Positions 1-8,690 of a DNA stretch of 48,399 nt are shown in pieces. The notes under the pieces are model-generated. The model ran no database searches. It was given only the letters and a program-made list of their open reading frames with translations, and was not told the origin of the DNA. This DNA is from Cobetia crustatorum. Its GTDB lineage: Bacteria; Pseudomonadota; Gammaproteobacteria; Pseudomonadales; Halomonadaceae. The stretch covers positions 1-48,399 of the forward strand of contig NZ_JEMF01000004.1 in the NCBI RefSeq assembly GCF_000591415.1. Reading direction: 5' to 3'. The position numbers and the translations under genes are program-made. Within the stretch, counting starts at the first letter, position 1. Each line of letters starts with the position of its first letter.

Positions 1-4
1 GCTG

Positions 5-44
5 ACACAAGCGGCCCCACCGGTACCGGTGGGGCCGCTTGTGT
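5..44. terminator. Perfect 40-bp palindrome, probable bidirectional terminator
   Basis: Positions 5-44 form an uninterrupted inverted repeat centred between 24 and 25 with no spacer and a very GC-rich core (GCGGCCCCACC arm). On the plus strand it is followed by TTTT at 44-47, so it reads as an intrinsic terminator for a plus-strand gene lying before the window. It also sits 60 bp past the stop of the minus-strand maiA gene and may end that operon, although the minus strand lacks a clear T run. Confidence 0.7.
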
Positions 45-106
45 TTTCAGTCTTGCGCTGATGTCGTAATCCACTCGACTCATCATCAGGTCATTCAAGG
101 ACCAAG

Positions 107-766
107 TCATGCCGCAGGGGAGTCGGCCTGTTGATCCGGCTGCGCTGCCTGGAATGCCTCAAGCTCGTGGCAAGCAGCTTCAATCGCCAATATGCGTGGG
201 TATGCCGCGAGATCACACTCGAAACGTCGCGCGTTATACACCTGCGGCATCAAGCAGGCATCTGCCATTCCAGGGGTGTCGCCAAAGCAGAAGCGTCCCG
301 CGCTTGTCGTCAGCATCTTCTCGAGTCGCAAAAAGCCCTCAGCAACCCAGTGTCGGTACCAGACAAGGCGCTGCTCTTCACTGGCACCCATCTGCCCCGT
401 CAGAAACTTGAGCACACGAGGATTATTGAGCGGGTGCATCTCGCAGGCCAGCAACAGGCACATGGAGCGCACCTGAGCGCGTGCCAAGAGATCATCCGGC
501 AACAACGCAGGTGTCGGCCAGCGCTCTTCCAGATACTCCATGATGGCCAGTGATTGACTCAACGCGGTGCGCTGCCCGGCCTCATCCACCATCAGCGTCG
601 GCACCAATCCCTGAGGATTGAGCGCAAGATACGCCTCACTGCGCTGTTCAGCCTCGAGCAGATTGACCGGCACCTGATCGACGGCAATGCCCTTGAGATT
701 CAGCGCGATTCGCACGCGATAGCTGGTTGATGAACGATAGTATCCATGAAGCGTCATCTTGCTCAT
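107..766 (-). CDS. maiA: Maleylacetoacetate isomerase (zeta-class glutathione S-transferase)
   Basis: Glutathione-dependent cis-trans isomerase converting maleylacetoacetate to fumarylacetoacetate in tyrosine/phenylalanine (homogentisate) breakdown; cytoplasmic. The 219-residue length is normal for the family. The N-terminal thioredoxin-like domain carries the zeta-class active-site signature SSTSYRVRIAL (about residues 12-22), and the glutathione-contact region (NPQGLVPTL, then QSLAIMEYLEE) follows. The rest is the helical GST domain. It is the last gene of hmgA-fah-maiA: the upstream stop lies 3 bp before its ATG, and the ribosome site GGAG overlaps that stop, which suggests translational coupling. 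A second ATG three codons in (757) is possible. The family assignment is clear; the precise substrate follows from the operon. Confidence 0.93.
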   Translation of the reverse strand: MSKMTLHGYYRSSTSYRVRIALNLKGIAVDQVPVNLLEAEQRSEAYLALNPQGLVPTLMVDEAGQRTALSQSLAIMEYLEERWPTPALLPDDLLARAQVRSMCLLLACEMHPLNNPRVLKFLTGQMGASEEQRLVWYRHWVAEGFLRLEKMLTTSAGRFCFGDTPGMADACLMPQVYNARRFECDLAAYPRILAIEAACHELEAFQAAQPDQQADSPAA

Positions 767-769
767 TCT

Positions 770-1789
770 CTACTCCCCCACTGCGGTAACCTGCTGATCA
801 ATCGCGCCAAAGATGCTCTGGCCCTGGCGATCAAACATTTCGATACGGACGCGATCTCCGAAACGCATGAAGGGCGTGCGAATCTCGTCAAAGAGGATCT
901 TCTCGACCATGCGCACTTCCGCCAGACAGCTATAGCCTACACCACCTTCTTTGATGGGCTTGCCAGGGCCGCCGTCCTTGCCCGGATTGGAGACCGTACC
1001 AGAGCCGATGATGGCACCCGCCCCCAGCGGACGCGTCATCGCAGCATGCGCGACCAGCTGTGGGAAGTTGAAGATCATGTCCGGACCCGATTCTGGCTCG
1101 CCGAACTTCTCGCCATTGAGATGCACCGTCAGCGGCAGATGCACGCGCCCTTCCTGCCAGGCATCGCTCAGTTCATCCGGAGTTACCGCGATCGGCGAGA
1201 AGCTGGAAGATGGCTTGGCCTGGAAGAAACCGAAACCCTTGGCTAGCTCGCCTGGGATAAGCCCGCGCAAGCTGACATCATTGACCAGCATCAGCAGACG
1301 GATATGACCAGCCGCCGCCTCGACCCCGATATTCATGGGCACATCGTCAGTGATGACGGCAATCTCACCCTCGAAATCAATGCCATGCGATTCGCTGACA
1401 CACGCGATATCAGCCGTGGGCGGCAGGAAGCTGTCGCTGCCGCCCTGATACATCAACGGGTCCTGCCAGAAGGTATCCGGCATCTCGGCATTGCGCGCCT
1501 GACGCACCAGTTGAACATGGTTGAGATAGGCCGAACCATCCGCCCACTGATAGCTACGCGGCAGCGGCGAATGCAAGGTCGCCATCTCCAACACAAACGC
1601 GCCCTCAAGCTCACCCGCGTTCAAGCAGGTATAGCGTGCCTCAAGCTCCGGAGCCAGTGTTTGCCAGTCTTCCAGCAAAGCCTGCAACGTCGGTGCAATA
1701 TCACTGACACGTGCCGCATGGCGAAGATCTCGCGCGACCAACAGTAATTCGCCATCGCGTGAGCCGGAGTGGTATGTCGCAAATTTCAT
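770..1789 (-). CDS. Fumarylacetoacetate hydrolase family protein (fumarylacetoacetase of the homogentisate pathway)
   Basis: Probably hydrolyses fumarylacetoacetate to fumarate and acetoacetate, the last step of homogentisate catabolism. The protein has 339 residues, shorter than the classical ~430-residue fumarylacetoacetase, and belongs to the shorter FAH-superfamily branch. Visible FAH signatures are the metal-binding stretch HGIDFEGEIAV (about residues 135-145), FQAKPSSSFSP (about 190-200) and the C-terminal GSGTVSNPGKDGGPG loop. The ATG at 1789 is preceded by AAGGA seven bases upstream. It sits between hmgA and maiA on the same strand with short gaps, so the operon supports the assignment. 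Other FAH-fold enzymes act on different acylpyruvates; the operon context is what makes fumarylacetoacetate the likely substrate. Confidence 0.88.
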   Translation of the reverse strand: MKFATYHSGSRDGELLLVARDLRHAARVSDIAPTLQALLEDWQTLAPELEARYTCLNAGELEGAFVLEMATLHSPLPRSYQWADGSAYLNHVQLVRQARNAEMPDTFWQDPLMYQGGSDSFLPPTADIACVSESHGIDFEGEIAVITDDVPMNIGVEAAAGHIRLLMLVNDVSLRGLIPGELAKGFGFFQAKPSSSFSPIAVTPDELSDAWQEGRVHLPLTVHLNGEKFGEPESGPDMIFNFPQLVAHAAMTRPLGAGAIIGSGTVSNPGKDGGPGKPIKEGGVGYSCLAEVRMVEKILFDEIRTPFMRFGDRVRIEMFDRQGQSIFGAIDQQVTAVGE

Positions 1790-1840
1790 GACAGTTTCCT
1801 TGTGATAATCATCATCGCATGAGGGTATCTGAGCGTGATA

Positions 1841-3190
1841 TCAACGTGTGTGAGGCGTGAAGTGAGATTCCAATCCTTGCCACACAGCGCCATATTCCTG
1901 TTGTCTGAACTCGGCCTTTAGGGCGTGAGGGGTAGCCTGAAACAGATAGCGGCTCTCGAACATGAAGGCGAGCGTGTTGCCCTGATATTGCGGCGCAAGA
2001 TCTGCCTGACTTGCGGCAGCGAAGGTCGCGGCATCCGGACCATGCGGCGTCATGGCGTTATGCAGACTGGCACTGCCGGGGCTAAACCCTTCTCGCTTGG
2101 CGTCATATTCACCATGAATCAACCCCATCAGCTCACTCATCAGGTTGCGATGGAAGTAAGGAGGACGGAACGTGTTCTCGGCGACCATCCAACGTGGCGG
2201 AAAGATCACGAAATCGAGATTGGCAACGCCAGCCGTGTCTGATGGTGAGGTCAGCACCGTAAAGATCGACGGATCCGGATGATCGAAGCTGACGGTATTG
2301 ATCGCATTGAAGGTCGCCAGGTCGTATTTGTAAGGGGCGTAATTACCGTGCCAAGCGACAACATCCAGCGGCGAGTGATCTAGCGTGGCCACCCAGAAGC
2401 CGCCTGCGAACTTGGTCACCAGCTCATGATCATCACTGCACTCCTCATACCAGGCAGAGGGCGCGAGAAAATCACGCGGATTTGCCAAGCCATTGGCACC
2501 GATAGGTCCCAGTGACGGCAGTTCCAGCGGAGCACCGTAATTCTCGGCCACATAGCCACGGCAGACATGCCGGGTATCGCTATCACTCTCATCAAACGGA
2601 TTGAGCTGAAACTTGATGCCACGCGGGATCACGACAATTTCCCCGCTGGCGACATGTAAAAGTCCCATTTCGCTACGCACTTCCAGGCTGCCCTGTTGCG
2701 GCACGATCAACAGTTCACCATCGGCATTGCAGAAAAAGCGCTGCCGCATGCCGCGCGTGAAGGCGTAGAGATGTGTCCCGCAGCCCGTCTGCATCTGTAC
2801 ATCACCATTGACGGCCAATGTGGTCAGCCCCTCGAGAAAGTCGCTGTCATCATCCGCCATCGGCATGGGATCCCAACGCATGGGATTAGGATCCGGACTG
2901 ATATTCTTGAGTGGCGCCGTCGCCACGCGTGGCATCTCCAGAGGTCGATAGGCTCCCTGCACGACCGAGGGCCGAATGCGATATAGCCAGCTACGCAAGT
3001 TATGACTGCGAGGCGCTGTAAAAGCTGAGCCACTGAGCTGTTCCGCATAGAGTCCATACGGGCAACGCTGAGGCGAGTTCTGCCCGACTGGCAAGGCACC
3101 CGGCAGCGCTTCGCTGGACACATGGTTGCGAAAGCCGCTGTGATAGCGAAGCGTATCCTTGCGCCGCTTGCTGCTGCCTTGATCGCCCAT
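1841..3190 (-). CDS. hmgA: Homogentisate 1,2-dioxygenase
   Basis: Iron(II) dioxygenase that opens the ring of homogentisate to maleylacetoacetate, the committed step of tyrosine catabolism; loss typically gives brown pyomelanin pigment. Family hallmarks are an N-terminal SEALPGALP / QNSPQRCPYGLYAEQLSG region, the iron ligands in HRNLMSELMGLI (His and Glu) and the HGPD histidine near the C terminus. The frame stays open to an ATG at 3232, but I choose 3190 (449 residues) because GGAGA lies just before it, family members start with similar sequence, and the best promoter would start transcription near 3231, right at the upstream ATG. One conserved glycine in the usual GFGNE stretch is Arg here (GFRNH). 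First gene of the operon, divergent from a MarR regulator. Confidence 0.95.
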   Translation of the reverse strand: MGDQGSSKRRKDTLRYHSGFRNHVSSEALPGALPVGQNSPQRCPYGLYAEQLSGSAFTAPRSHNLRSWLYRIRPSVVQGAYRPLEMPRVATAPLKNISPDPNPMRWDPMPMADDDSDFLEGLTTLAVNGDVQMQTGCGTHLYAFTRGMRQRFFCNADGELLIVPQQGSLEVRSEMGLLHVASGEIVVIPRGIKFQLNPFDESDSDTRHVCRGYVAENYGAPLELPSLGPIGANGLANPRDFLAPSAWYEECSDDHELVTKFAGGFWVATLDHSPLDVVAWHGNYAPYKYDLATFNAINTVSFDHPDPSIFTVLTSPSDTAGVANLDFVIFPPRWMVAENTFRPPYFHRNLMSELMGLIHGEYDAKREGFSPGSASLHNAMTPHGPDAATFAAASQADLAPQYQGNTLAFMFESRYLFQATPHALKAEFRQQEYGAVWQGLESHFTPHTR

Positions 3191-3237
3191 GAATGGCTGT
3201 CTCCGTCTTTTATGCTTGGCATATGGTTTCATTTGTA

Positions 3238-3266
3238 ACTATATGCACATAAGCGACCACTGACAA
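3238..3266 (-). promoter_or_regulatory. Sigma-70-type promoter of the hmgA operon with possible operator
   Basis: On the minus strand, TTGTCA (3266-3261) and TATAGT (3243-3238) are separated by exactly 17 bases, close to the sigma-70 consensus, giving a start near 3231. Small inverted repeats overlap or follow it: TATG-CA-CATA at 3242-3251, inside the spacer, and TATGC-TTG-GCATA at 3211-3223, in the leader. These are candidate operators for the divergently encoded MarR protein. The promoter is read directly from sequence; operator function is inferred. Confidence 0.6.
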
Positions 3267-3392
3267 CTCAGGCTTCAATAGCCTTTGGTCTCACTCTTAC
3301 TCACTAGTGGTAACATTCGTAACTTCAAACCCTGTGCATCTTCTGACCGTACTTTCCAGATCGTATCTTTTCGACTAACCGGAATCTGCCTA

Positions 3393-3875
3393 ATGACGTC
3401 TTCCAACGACATACCTGACGATGCTTCTCTCAGCCTTGGTCTCGATCTGGACCAGTTCTTGCCCTATCGATTGAATCGACTGGCGGAACGTACCAGCGAA
3501 GCGCTGTTTGCGCGTTATGGCGACCGTTTCGCCATCAATGTTGCCGAATGGCGAGTGCTGGCCTGGCTAAGTCGCGGTACGTCATTAACGGCCAGAGAGA
3601 TCAGTCAGCGAACACACATGGATAAGGTACGCGTATCTCGAGCCATTAAAGCGCTTGAAACGCGCGAACTTCTCCTGCGCCGTCCCAGTGAGCATGATCA
3701 GCGGGCACAGCTACTACACCTGACTGACAGTGGCGAGGCCTTGTTGAACGAGCTGATCCCAGAGGCACGCCGTTTCGAAGATGAATTGCTCGGCACGCTG
3801 ACAGGCCTGCAGTATCGCGATCTATTGGACAGCATGCAGGCGCTAGAGAAGCGTCTTGACCAACTCACTCATTGA
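3393..3875 (+). CDS. MarR-family transcriptional regulator
   Basis: DNA-binding regulator of 160 residues with the MarR winged-helix core: AEWRVLAWLSRG, then the recognition-helix region TAREISQRTHMDKVRVSRAIKALE and the wing RRPSEHDQRAQLLHLTDSG. MarR proteins act as dimers and often release DNA when bound by aromatic ligands. The frame is open from 3285, but the 36 extra residues do not resemble family N termini; the ATG at 3393 has GGA about eight bases upstream. It is transcribed away from hmgA with a shared control region, so a role as local repressor of homogentisate catabolism, responding to homogentisate or a related compound, is the natural inference. Confidence 0.87.
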   Translation: MTSSNDIPDDASLSLGLDLDQFLPYRLNRLAERTSEALFARYGDRFAINVAEWRVLAWLSRGTSLTAREISQRTHMDKVRVSRAIKALETRELLLRRPSEHDQRAQLLHLTDSGEALLNELIPEARRFEDELLGTLTGLQYRDLLDSMQALEKRLDQLTH

Positions 3876-4133
3876 TACTGGGGAGCACAGCACAGCTACT
3901 TATTCGCCATCTACGCTATTTTACTGTACAAGGGCTATCCGTTTTTTATACGAGATTTATCTCGTCGGAGTAGCCATGCCTCGTCAATCCATTCTGCGTG
4001 CAACGTCCTTCCTGCCCCGCCAACCTCACTGTTCGTGGCATCCAGCAGCCATGCATCATCAGATGACATCGTGTGCTGGCGGTGACGGTCGTCGGAGCAA
4101 CTCGTTCATCACTGCAGATAGGAGTCGACAGGC
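3876..4133. other. Intergenic region before the Cry-DASH gene, no convincing gene
   Basis: A plus-strand frame (3856-4137) crosses this gap, but it overlaps the marR end, has no ribosome site and no recognisable sequence, so I do not call it. A short hairpin (ACGAGA at 3950-3955 with TCTCGT at 3960-3965) lies downstream of marR. It lacks a following T run and is only a weak terminator candidate. Confidence 0.4.
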
Positions 4134-5678
4134 ATGAACCACACTGATACTTGGCTAGTCTGGCTACATCACGACCTCCGTCTGGATGACAATCCGCTGT
4201 GGCAGGCCGTTATTGATGGCGCTCCCACTTCATTGATCGTCGTGCATGTACTCCCCGAGACCACCTTTCTCGCGCCGTTCAGTGTGCCTGTTGATTCAAA
4301 AAGCCCACAGCCATTGAGTCTCGGCCGCCAACGCTTCCTGCTGGAAAGTCTTGAGCATCTACAACAGGACCTCAAAGCGCTAGGTAGCGATTTATGGGTG
4401 ACTCATGGCCAAGCCGACAGACGACTGCCGGAGATTATCAGAGCTCACCACTGCTCGCGGGTGATTACCCGTCAGGCTGTTAATAGCATGGAGTGCGCGG
4501 TTCAAAACAGCGTCGAGGCTGCCCTGCCCAACGGCTGTACACTTGAGCGTGTCGAGACCGGTCAACTGTTGACAGCAGCAGAACTGCCTTTCGCACAGAG
4601 TGCGCTGCCCACCAGCTTCAGCGCCTTTCGTCGCGAGATAGAGCGTACACCTCAGCTTGCAGAGCGCATGGCGGCCCCTCTGCCTGCACCGACAAGCCTG
4701 CCGCCTTGGTCGTCAGTAGCACCGCGCGGGTTTGATGATAGCGCTCAGCCACTGTGCGAAGCACATGGCTGGCAAACAGATTCACGTAGCGACTATCACT
4801 ACCTGGGTGGCGAACAGGCCGCTCATGAACACCTCCATCGCTATCTGAATCAGATACGAACAGGCCGCAACGAGACTACCCGCAATACGCTGGCCGGAGC
4901 CGACTTTTCAACACGGCTTTCCCCTTGGCTGGCACTGGGCAGCCTATCGCCGCGCCGAGTGATGGCAGACCTTATAACAACCCAGGCCAGCGTTATCACT
5001 CCGCAAACCTCTCCACACGAGACATCGCAGGCCAGTCACGACTGGGTGCGGGTGGAACTGCTGTGGCGTGAATACTTCCAATGGCATGCGCGCCTGATGA
5101 GCCCCGCCCCCTCTGACGCGACTGTCACCGAAGCCGAGCCCCCTCAGCATGCGTGGGTACTTAGCAGTGCCGATACCTTCGCACATTGGTGCCAAGGCAC
5201 TACCGGGGTTCCTTGGATAGATGCCGGAATGCAGGAACTGGCCGCTACCGGCTGGTTGAGCAATCGCCTGCGACAGCATGTGGCAAGTTTCCTCGTCAGG
5301 GACCTCAAGGTGGACTGGCGACTGGGGGCGGCGTGGTTTGCCTATCACTTGCTGGACCATGATACCGCTATCAACGACGGCAACTGGCGCCATCTTGCTG
5401 GCATCGGCTGTGATTCTCGTGACGACCGCCATTTCAACATGATGAAGCAGGCGGGCCAGCACGACCCACAAGGAACACATGTCATTCGTTGGCTGCCAGC
5501 ACTCGCATCATTGCCGCCTGGCATGCAGCGCCACGCACCATGGCTGTCCATGATGAAGGCGCCAGTCGAGGGATACCCCGCCCAGCCCTGCGTGCACCCT
5601 GAAGCATGGAGTGCATACCTGAGTGGCATCACACCCAGGGTTGTCCGCCCGTTGCGCCCCGGTTCTTTTGAGTGCTGA
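4134..5678 (+). CDS. Cryptochrome/photolyase of the DASH family
   Basis: Flavoprotein of 514 residues. Cry-DASH proteins repair cyclobutane pyrimidine dimers, mainly in single-stranded or looped DNA, using blue light, FAD and usually a methenyltetrahydrofolate antenna; some also signal. The N-terminal alpha/beta antenna domain begins WLVWLHHDLRLDDNP. The C-terminal FAD domain shows the DASH-type stretch TGVPWIDAGMQELAATGWLS near residues 355-375 with SNRLRQHVASFL following, and NWRHLAGIGCDSRDDRHFN near 416, where standard class I CPD photolyases differ. The ATG at 4134 has AGGAG nine bases upstream. It lies before the RegB/RegA genes on the same strand with a ~100-bp gap, so it may be a separate transcript. 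Classical CPD photolyase is the less likely alternative. Confidence 0.87.
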   Translation: MNHTDTWLVWLHHDLRLDDNPLWQAVIDGAPTSLIVVHVLPETTFLAPFSVPVDSKSPQPLSLGRQRFLLESLEHLQQDLKALGSDLWVTHGQADRRLPEIIRAHHCSRVITRQAVNSMECAVQNSVEAALPNGCTLERVETGQLLTAAELPFAQSALPTSFSAFRREIERTPQLAERMAAPLPAPTSLPPWSSVAPRGFDDSAQPLCEAHGWQTDSRSDYHYLGGEQAAHEHLHRYLNQIRTGRNETTRNTLAGADFSTRLSPWLALGSLSPRRVMADLITTQASVITPQTSPHETSQASHDWVRVELLWREYFQWHARLMSPAPSDATVTEAEPPQHAWVLSSADTFAHWCQGTTGVPWIDAGMQELAATGWLSNRLRQHVASFLVRDLKVDWRLGAAWFAYHLLDHDTAINDGNWRHLAGIGCDSRDDRHFNMMKQAGQHDPQGTHVIRWLPALASLPPGMQRHAPWLSMMKAPVEGYPAQPCVHPEAWSAYLSGITPRVVRPLRPGSFEC

Positions 5679-5774
5679 GTATCAAGCAAGAGCGATAAGT
5701 CTCTCTCTCACCGCCGAGGCTGCACTTTGTGGGCCTGATTCACTATCATGGCCGCATTCATTGCAGGAGCCGTC

Positions 5775-7046
5775 ATGAATCAGCCGTTACCTCCGCCACT
5801 GTCTACACCGCACCGTAATCTCATACGCCTGACGATTGCCCGCGGCATTACCTGGACCGGATTTCTCATCCTGATCATCTTCGGGATCGAGATCATCGGC
5901 TTCCAGTTCAATGTGCTGCCGGTCATCTCGATCATCATCGCCATGGGACTGGTCAACGTCGCCAGCTGGTGGCGGCTGGGGCAATCCCACCCCGTCACCG
6001 ATACCGAGAACCTGCTGCACCTGCTGGTGGACATTGCCGGATTGACGATGCTGTTCTTCCATACCGGCGGCTCGACCAACCCCTTCGTGCCGTACTATCT
6101 CGTCCCTGTCACCATGGCCGCGGCCACTTTGCCGTGGCGCTATGCCTGGATCATCGCGGCTGTCGGCATGTGCTGTTACAGCTTCCTGATGGTGTTTTAC
6201 GAGCCAGTGCCACAATTGGCCACCTATGAGCTGGGCGGACGTATCAGCTTGCACGTCATAGGAATGTGGCTGAACTTCGGCCTATCGGCGACGCTGGTGA
6301 CCTACTTCATCTACAAGATGGCGTATGCCCTACGCACGCGCGACCACGCCCTGTCGACCACGCGTGAGGCAGCATTGCGGAGTGAGCAAGTGTTGGCAGT
6401 GGCGAGTCAGGCAGCCGGCACCGCGCATGAACTGGGTACGCCGTTATCCACCATGGCGGTATTGCTCAGCGAGATGCGCGAAGACGCCAAGGGCAAGGAT
6501 GACCCGCAGCTAGAGGAAGATCTCGCCCTGCTCCGCAGTCAGGTCGATACCTGCAAACAGCGCCTACAGGCAATGGTGGCCGCCGCTGATCGCCGACGTA
6601 TGGAGAAGCCGCAGCCCGCCAATGCCGCGGAGTGGCTGGAAGAAATCGTTCAGCGCTGGCTGGTGGTACGTCCAGATGTTCAGCACAGCGTTGAAGCTAG
6701 CCCTGGTGGTGAGCAGGCGCAGATTCTGGTCGATACCACGCTGGAACAGGCGCTGATGAATCTCCTCAACAATGCCGCAGATGCCTGCCCTGACGATATC
6801 GAGATCACGCTGGAGCGGCGCGAGCAAGAAGTCATCATCGATATTCGCGATCACGGCGATGGCGTACCGATGGCGGTTGCCGATCAGTTAGGCGAGACCT
6901 TCATCTCCACAAAATCAAAGGGAATGGGCATTGGCCTGTTTCTGACCCATGCCACCATCAATCGTTTTGGTGGCGGAGTTAGCCTGTACAATCATGAAGA
7001 TGGCGGCACATTGACTGAAGTCCGCCTCCCCCTTCATCTGACATGA
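5775..7046 (+). CDS. regB: RegB/PrrB/ActS-type redox-sensing histidine kinase
   Basis: Inner-membrane sensor kinase of 423 residues that senses respiratory or quinone redox state and phosphorylates RegA. About six membrane segments fill residues 20-195. The RegB-specific quinone-site motif GGxxNPF is present as GGSTNPF (about residue 98). The H-box is AHELGTPL with the phosphorylated His at 218. The redox-active cysteine of RegB has a counterpart at Cys260 (VDTCKQRL), 42 residues later, about as in characterised RegB. The ATP-binding N and G boxes follow (NLLNNAADA, GMGIGLFL). The ATG at 5775 has AGGAG at ideal spacing, so I prefer it to the ATG at 5748. Its stop overlaps a possible RegA start (ATGA at 7043). 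In pseudomonads the pair is called RoxSR. Confidence 0.92.
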   Translation: MNQPLPPPLSTPHRNLIRLTIARGITWTGFLILIIFGIEIIGFQFNVLPVISIIIAMGLVNVASWWRLGQSHPVTDTENLLHLLVDIAGLTMLFFHTGGSTNPFVPYYLVPVTMAAATLPWRYAWIIAAVGMCCYSFLMVFYEPVPQLATYELGGRISLHVIGMWLNFGLSATLVTYFIYKMAYALRTRDHALSTTREAALRSEQVLAVASQAAGTAHELGTPLSTMAVLLSEMREDAKGKDDPQLEEDLALLRSQVDTCKQRLQAMVAAADRRRMEKPQPANAAEWLEEIVQRWLVVRPDVQHSVEASPGGEQAQILVDTTLEQALMNLLNNAADACPDDIEITLERREQEVIIDIRDHGDGVPMAVADQLGETFISTKSKGMGIGLFLTHATINRFGGGVSLYNHEDGGTLTEVRLPLHLT

Positions 7047-7078
7047 TGGCGGCAAAGACCGCCCAAGTGAGAGCCCTG

Positions 7079-7615
7079 ATGAGCGATGCAACCCGACTGC
7101 TGATCATCGATGATGATGAGTTCTTTTGCCAGGTGACGGCACGCGCCATGACGCGTCGTGGCTACGAGGTTGAGGTGGCCCGCGATGAAGCACAGGCGCT
7201 AAGTGTGGCGCGCAGCCATCGCCCGGAGCTGATCACGCTGGATTTGAAGCTGGAGCAAAGCTCCGGCCTCAAGCTTTTGCCAGAGCTGATTGACCTGCTA
7301 CCCGAAACGCGCATCGTGGTGCTCACCGGCTATTCGAGCATTGCGACCGCCGTAGAGGCTATCAAGCTCGGCGCCGTGAATTACCTCTGCAAGCCTGCCG
7401 ATGCTGACGAGATACTCAATGCCTTCACTCGTGAGAGCGGCGATCCGGGCACCGAGATCTCTGACAATCCGCCATCGGTGAATCGCCTGACCTGGGAGCA
7501 CATCCAGAAGGTACTCAACGAGCACGATGGCAATATCTCTTCGACTGCGCGGGCGCTTGGCATGCACCGTCGCACCTTGCAGCGCAAACTGCAGAAGCGG
7601 CCAGTCAAGCGCTGA
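7079..7615 (+). CDS. regA: RegA/PrrA/ActR-type response regulator
   Basis: Partner of the upstream RegB kinase; controls respiratory, redox and carbon genes in related systems. The receiver domain shows LLIIDDDEFF (acidic pocket), the phospho-acceptor Asp in ITLDLKL (about residue 55), VLTGYSSI and the conserved Lys in CKPAD. A short linker leads to a Fis-type helix-turn-helix (GNISSTARALGMHRRTLQRKL) at the extreme C terminus, the compact layout typical of RegA. The start is uncertain: ATG 7079 (178 residues) fits homologues and has GAGAG upstream, while ATG 7043 overlaps the regB stop as ATGA, which would give translational coupling. Confidence 0.92.
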   Translation: MSDATRLLIIDDDEFFCQVTARAMTRRGYEVEVARDEAQALSVARSHRPELITLDLKLEQSSGLKLLPELIDLLPETRIVVLTGYSSIATAVEAIKLGAVNYLCKPADADEILNAFTRESGDPGTEISDNPPSVNRLTWEHIQKVLNEHDGNISSTARALGMHRRTLQRKLQKRPVKR

Positions 7616-7669
7616 CCGCCGCCAAAACAGTGGATTGACAGATATAAGCTGCATCAATATGACGTGACG

Positions 7670-8490
7670 TTAGACCTTCATCTTGGCGAGCAAGGCCGCC
7701 ACTGCAGCGTGATGCTCAGGGTCTTGATGACACTGGCCCTGAAAACTGGCACACAGGTCGAGAAAATCATCGAGTCCCATGTCAGGCGCTCGCCGCATGA
7801 GACGCTTGGTCAGCCGCGTTGCTAGACGTGGCTGCCTCGCCATCTGCCCGGCCATCTCCAGCGCGCGCGGCATCAATGCATCTTCTGCGCAGACGTCTAA
7901 CACAATCCCCAGTGTGAGCGCCTCCTCAGCGGCCACGATTCGTCCACTGAAAGTCAGCTCACATGCGCGCTGATAGCCAATCAAGCGCTGTAGCAACCAG
8001 GCACCGCCATCGCCGGGAATCAGCCCGAGGTTGAGAAAGGTCTCTCCGAAACGGGCGCGATCACTCGCTAGCCGGATGTCACACATGTTGGCGAGATCGA
8101 ACCCTGCCCCAATGGCAGCCCGTTGACAGCGGCGATAACCGGCACCTCAATGCCCAACACAGCACGCGGCATTCTCTGAATACCACGCCGATAACGCGCT
8201 GCTACCTCTGCGGCATCTCCCGCAAAATCGCCGCGCCGTTGTGCCATGTCCTGAACATTCCCCCCAGCCGAGAAGGCACTACCCCCACCAGTGATTACCA
8301 GTGCGCCAACGGCGTCACACTGATTCACCCAGTCTGCGACCCTCAATATATCCTCGACCAGCGCTGTTCCCGTCAAGGCATTGCGTACGTCATGACGTGA
8401 CAGCGTCAGCACTGCCACCCCCTTATCGAGTTGTAACTGACTGTCCTGTAGCGGCGGTAATGAAGTCTGAGGAAGTGAGGGAGTCGTCAT
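7670..8490 (-). CDS. Enoyl-CoA hydratase/isomerase family protein (one-base frameshift)
   Basis: Crotonase-fold acyl-CoA enzyme, probably in fatty-acid or branched-chain/aromatic acid beta-oxidation. The frame breaks near 8119-8121. The N-terminal part holds the oxyanion-hole region (GGGSAFSAGGNVQDM), the C-terminal part the second motif (ANMCDIRLAS, FGETFLNLGLIPGDGG). At the break the minus strand reads AACGGGCTGCC; one more G gives AAC GGG GCT GCC, i.e. NGAAIGAGFDLAN, exactly the family motif. With that base the gene is 822 bp (273 residues), normal length. The ATG at 8490 has AGGA upstream; farther upstream ATGs in this frame do not fit the family. The substrate cannot be told from sequence. 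The break is probably a sequencing error; otherwise it is a recent pseudogene. Confidence 0.82.
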
Positions 8491-8588
8491 GACGAATTTC
8501 CTTACAAAGCCGTTGTGCATGAAAGTGGCGTCTGATGAGGTGCAATCGTTGATGAAATGCAGCGACTCATACAAAACAGTACTGCATC

Positions 8589-8643
8589 AAAAAGCCCTCG
8601 CCCCTCACACAAGAAGTTCTCTGCGAGGATAAGCGAAGGCTTT
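8589..8643 (-). terminator. Possible terminator of the 3-hydroxybutyrate dehydrogenase gene
   Basis: AAAGCCCTCGC on one side and GCGAAGGCTTT on the other can pair with one mismatch around a loop of about 32 bases. Read on the minus strand, the hairpin is followed by GCTTTTTG. The position just after the stop at 8691 fits, but the long loop keeps confidence low. Confidence 0.4.
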
Positions 8644-8690
8644 GAATGAATCGGCTCAATACGATGATATTGTGGATGCTGTAACGCTGA

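Noticed and set aside
3856-4137. Small plus-strand frame between marR and Cry-DASH
   Set aside because: Overlaps marR, no ribosome site, no recognisable composition or domain.
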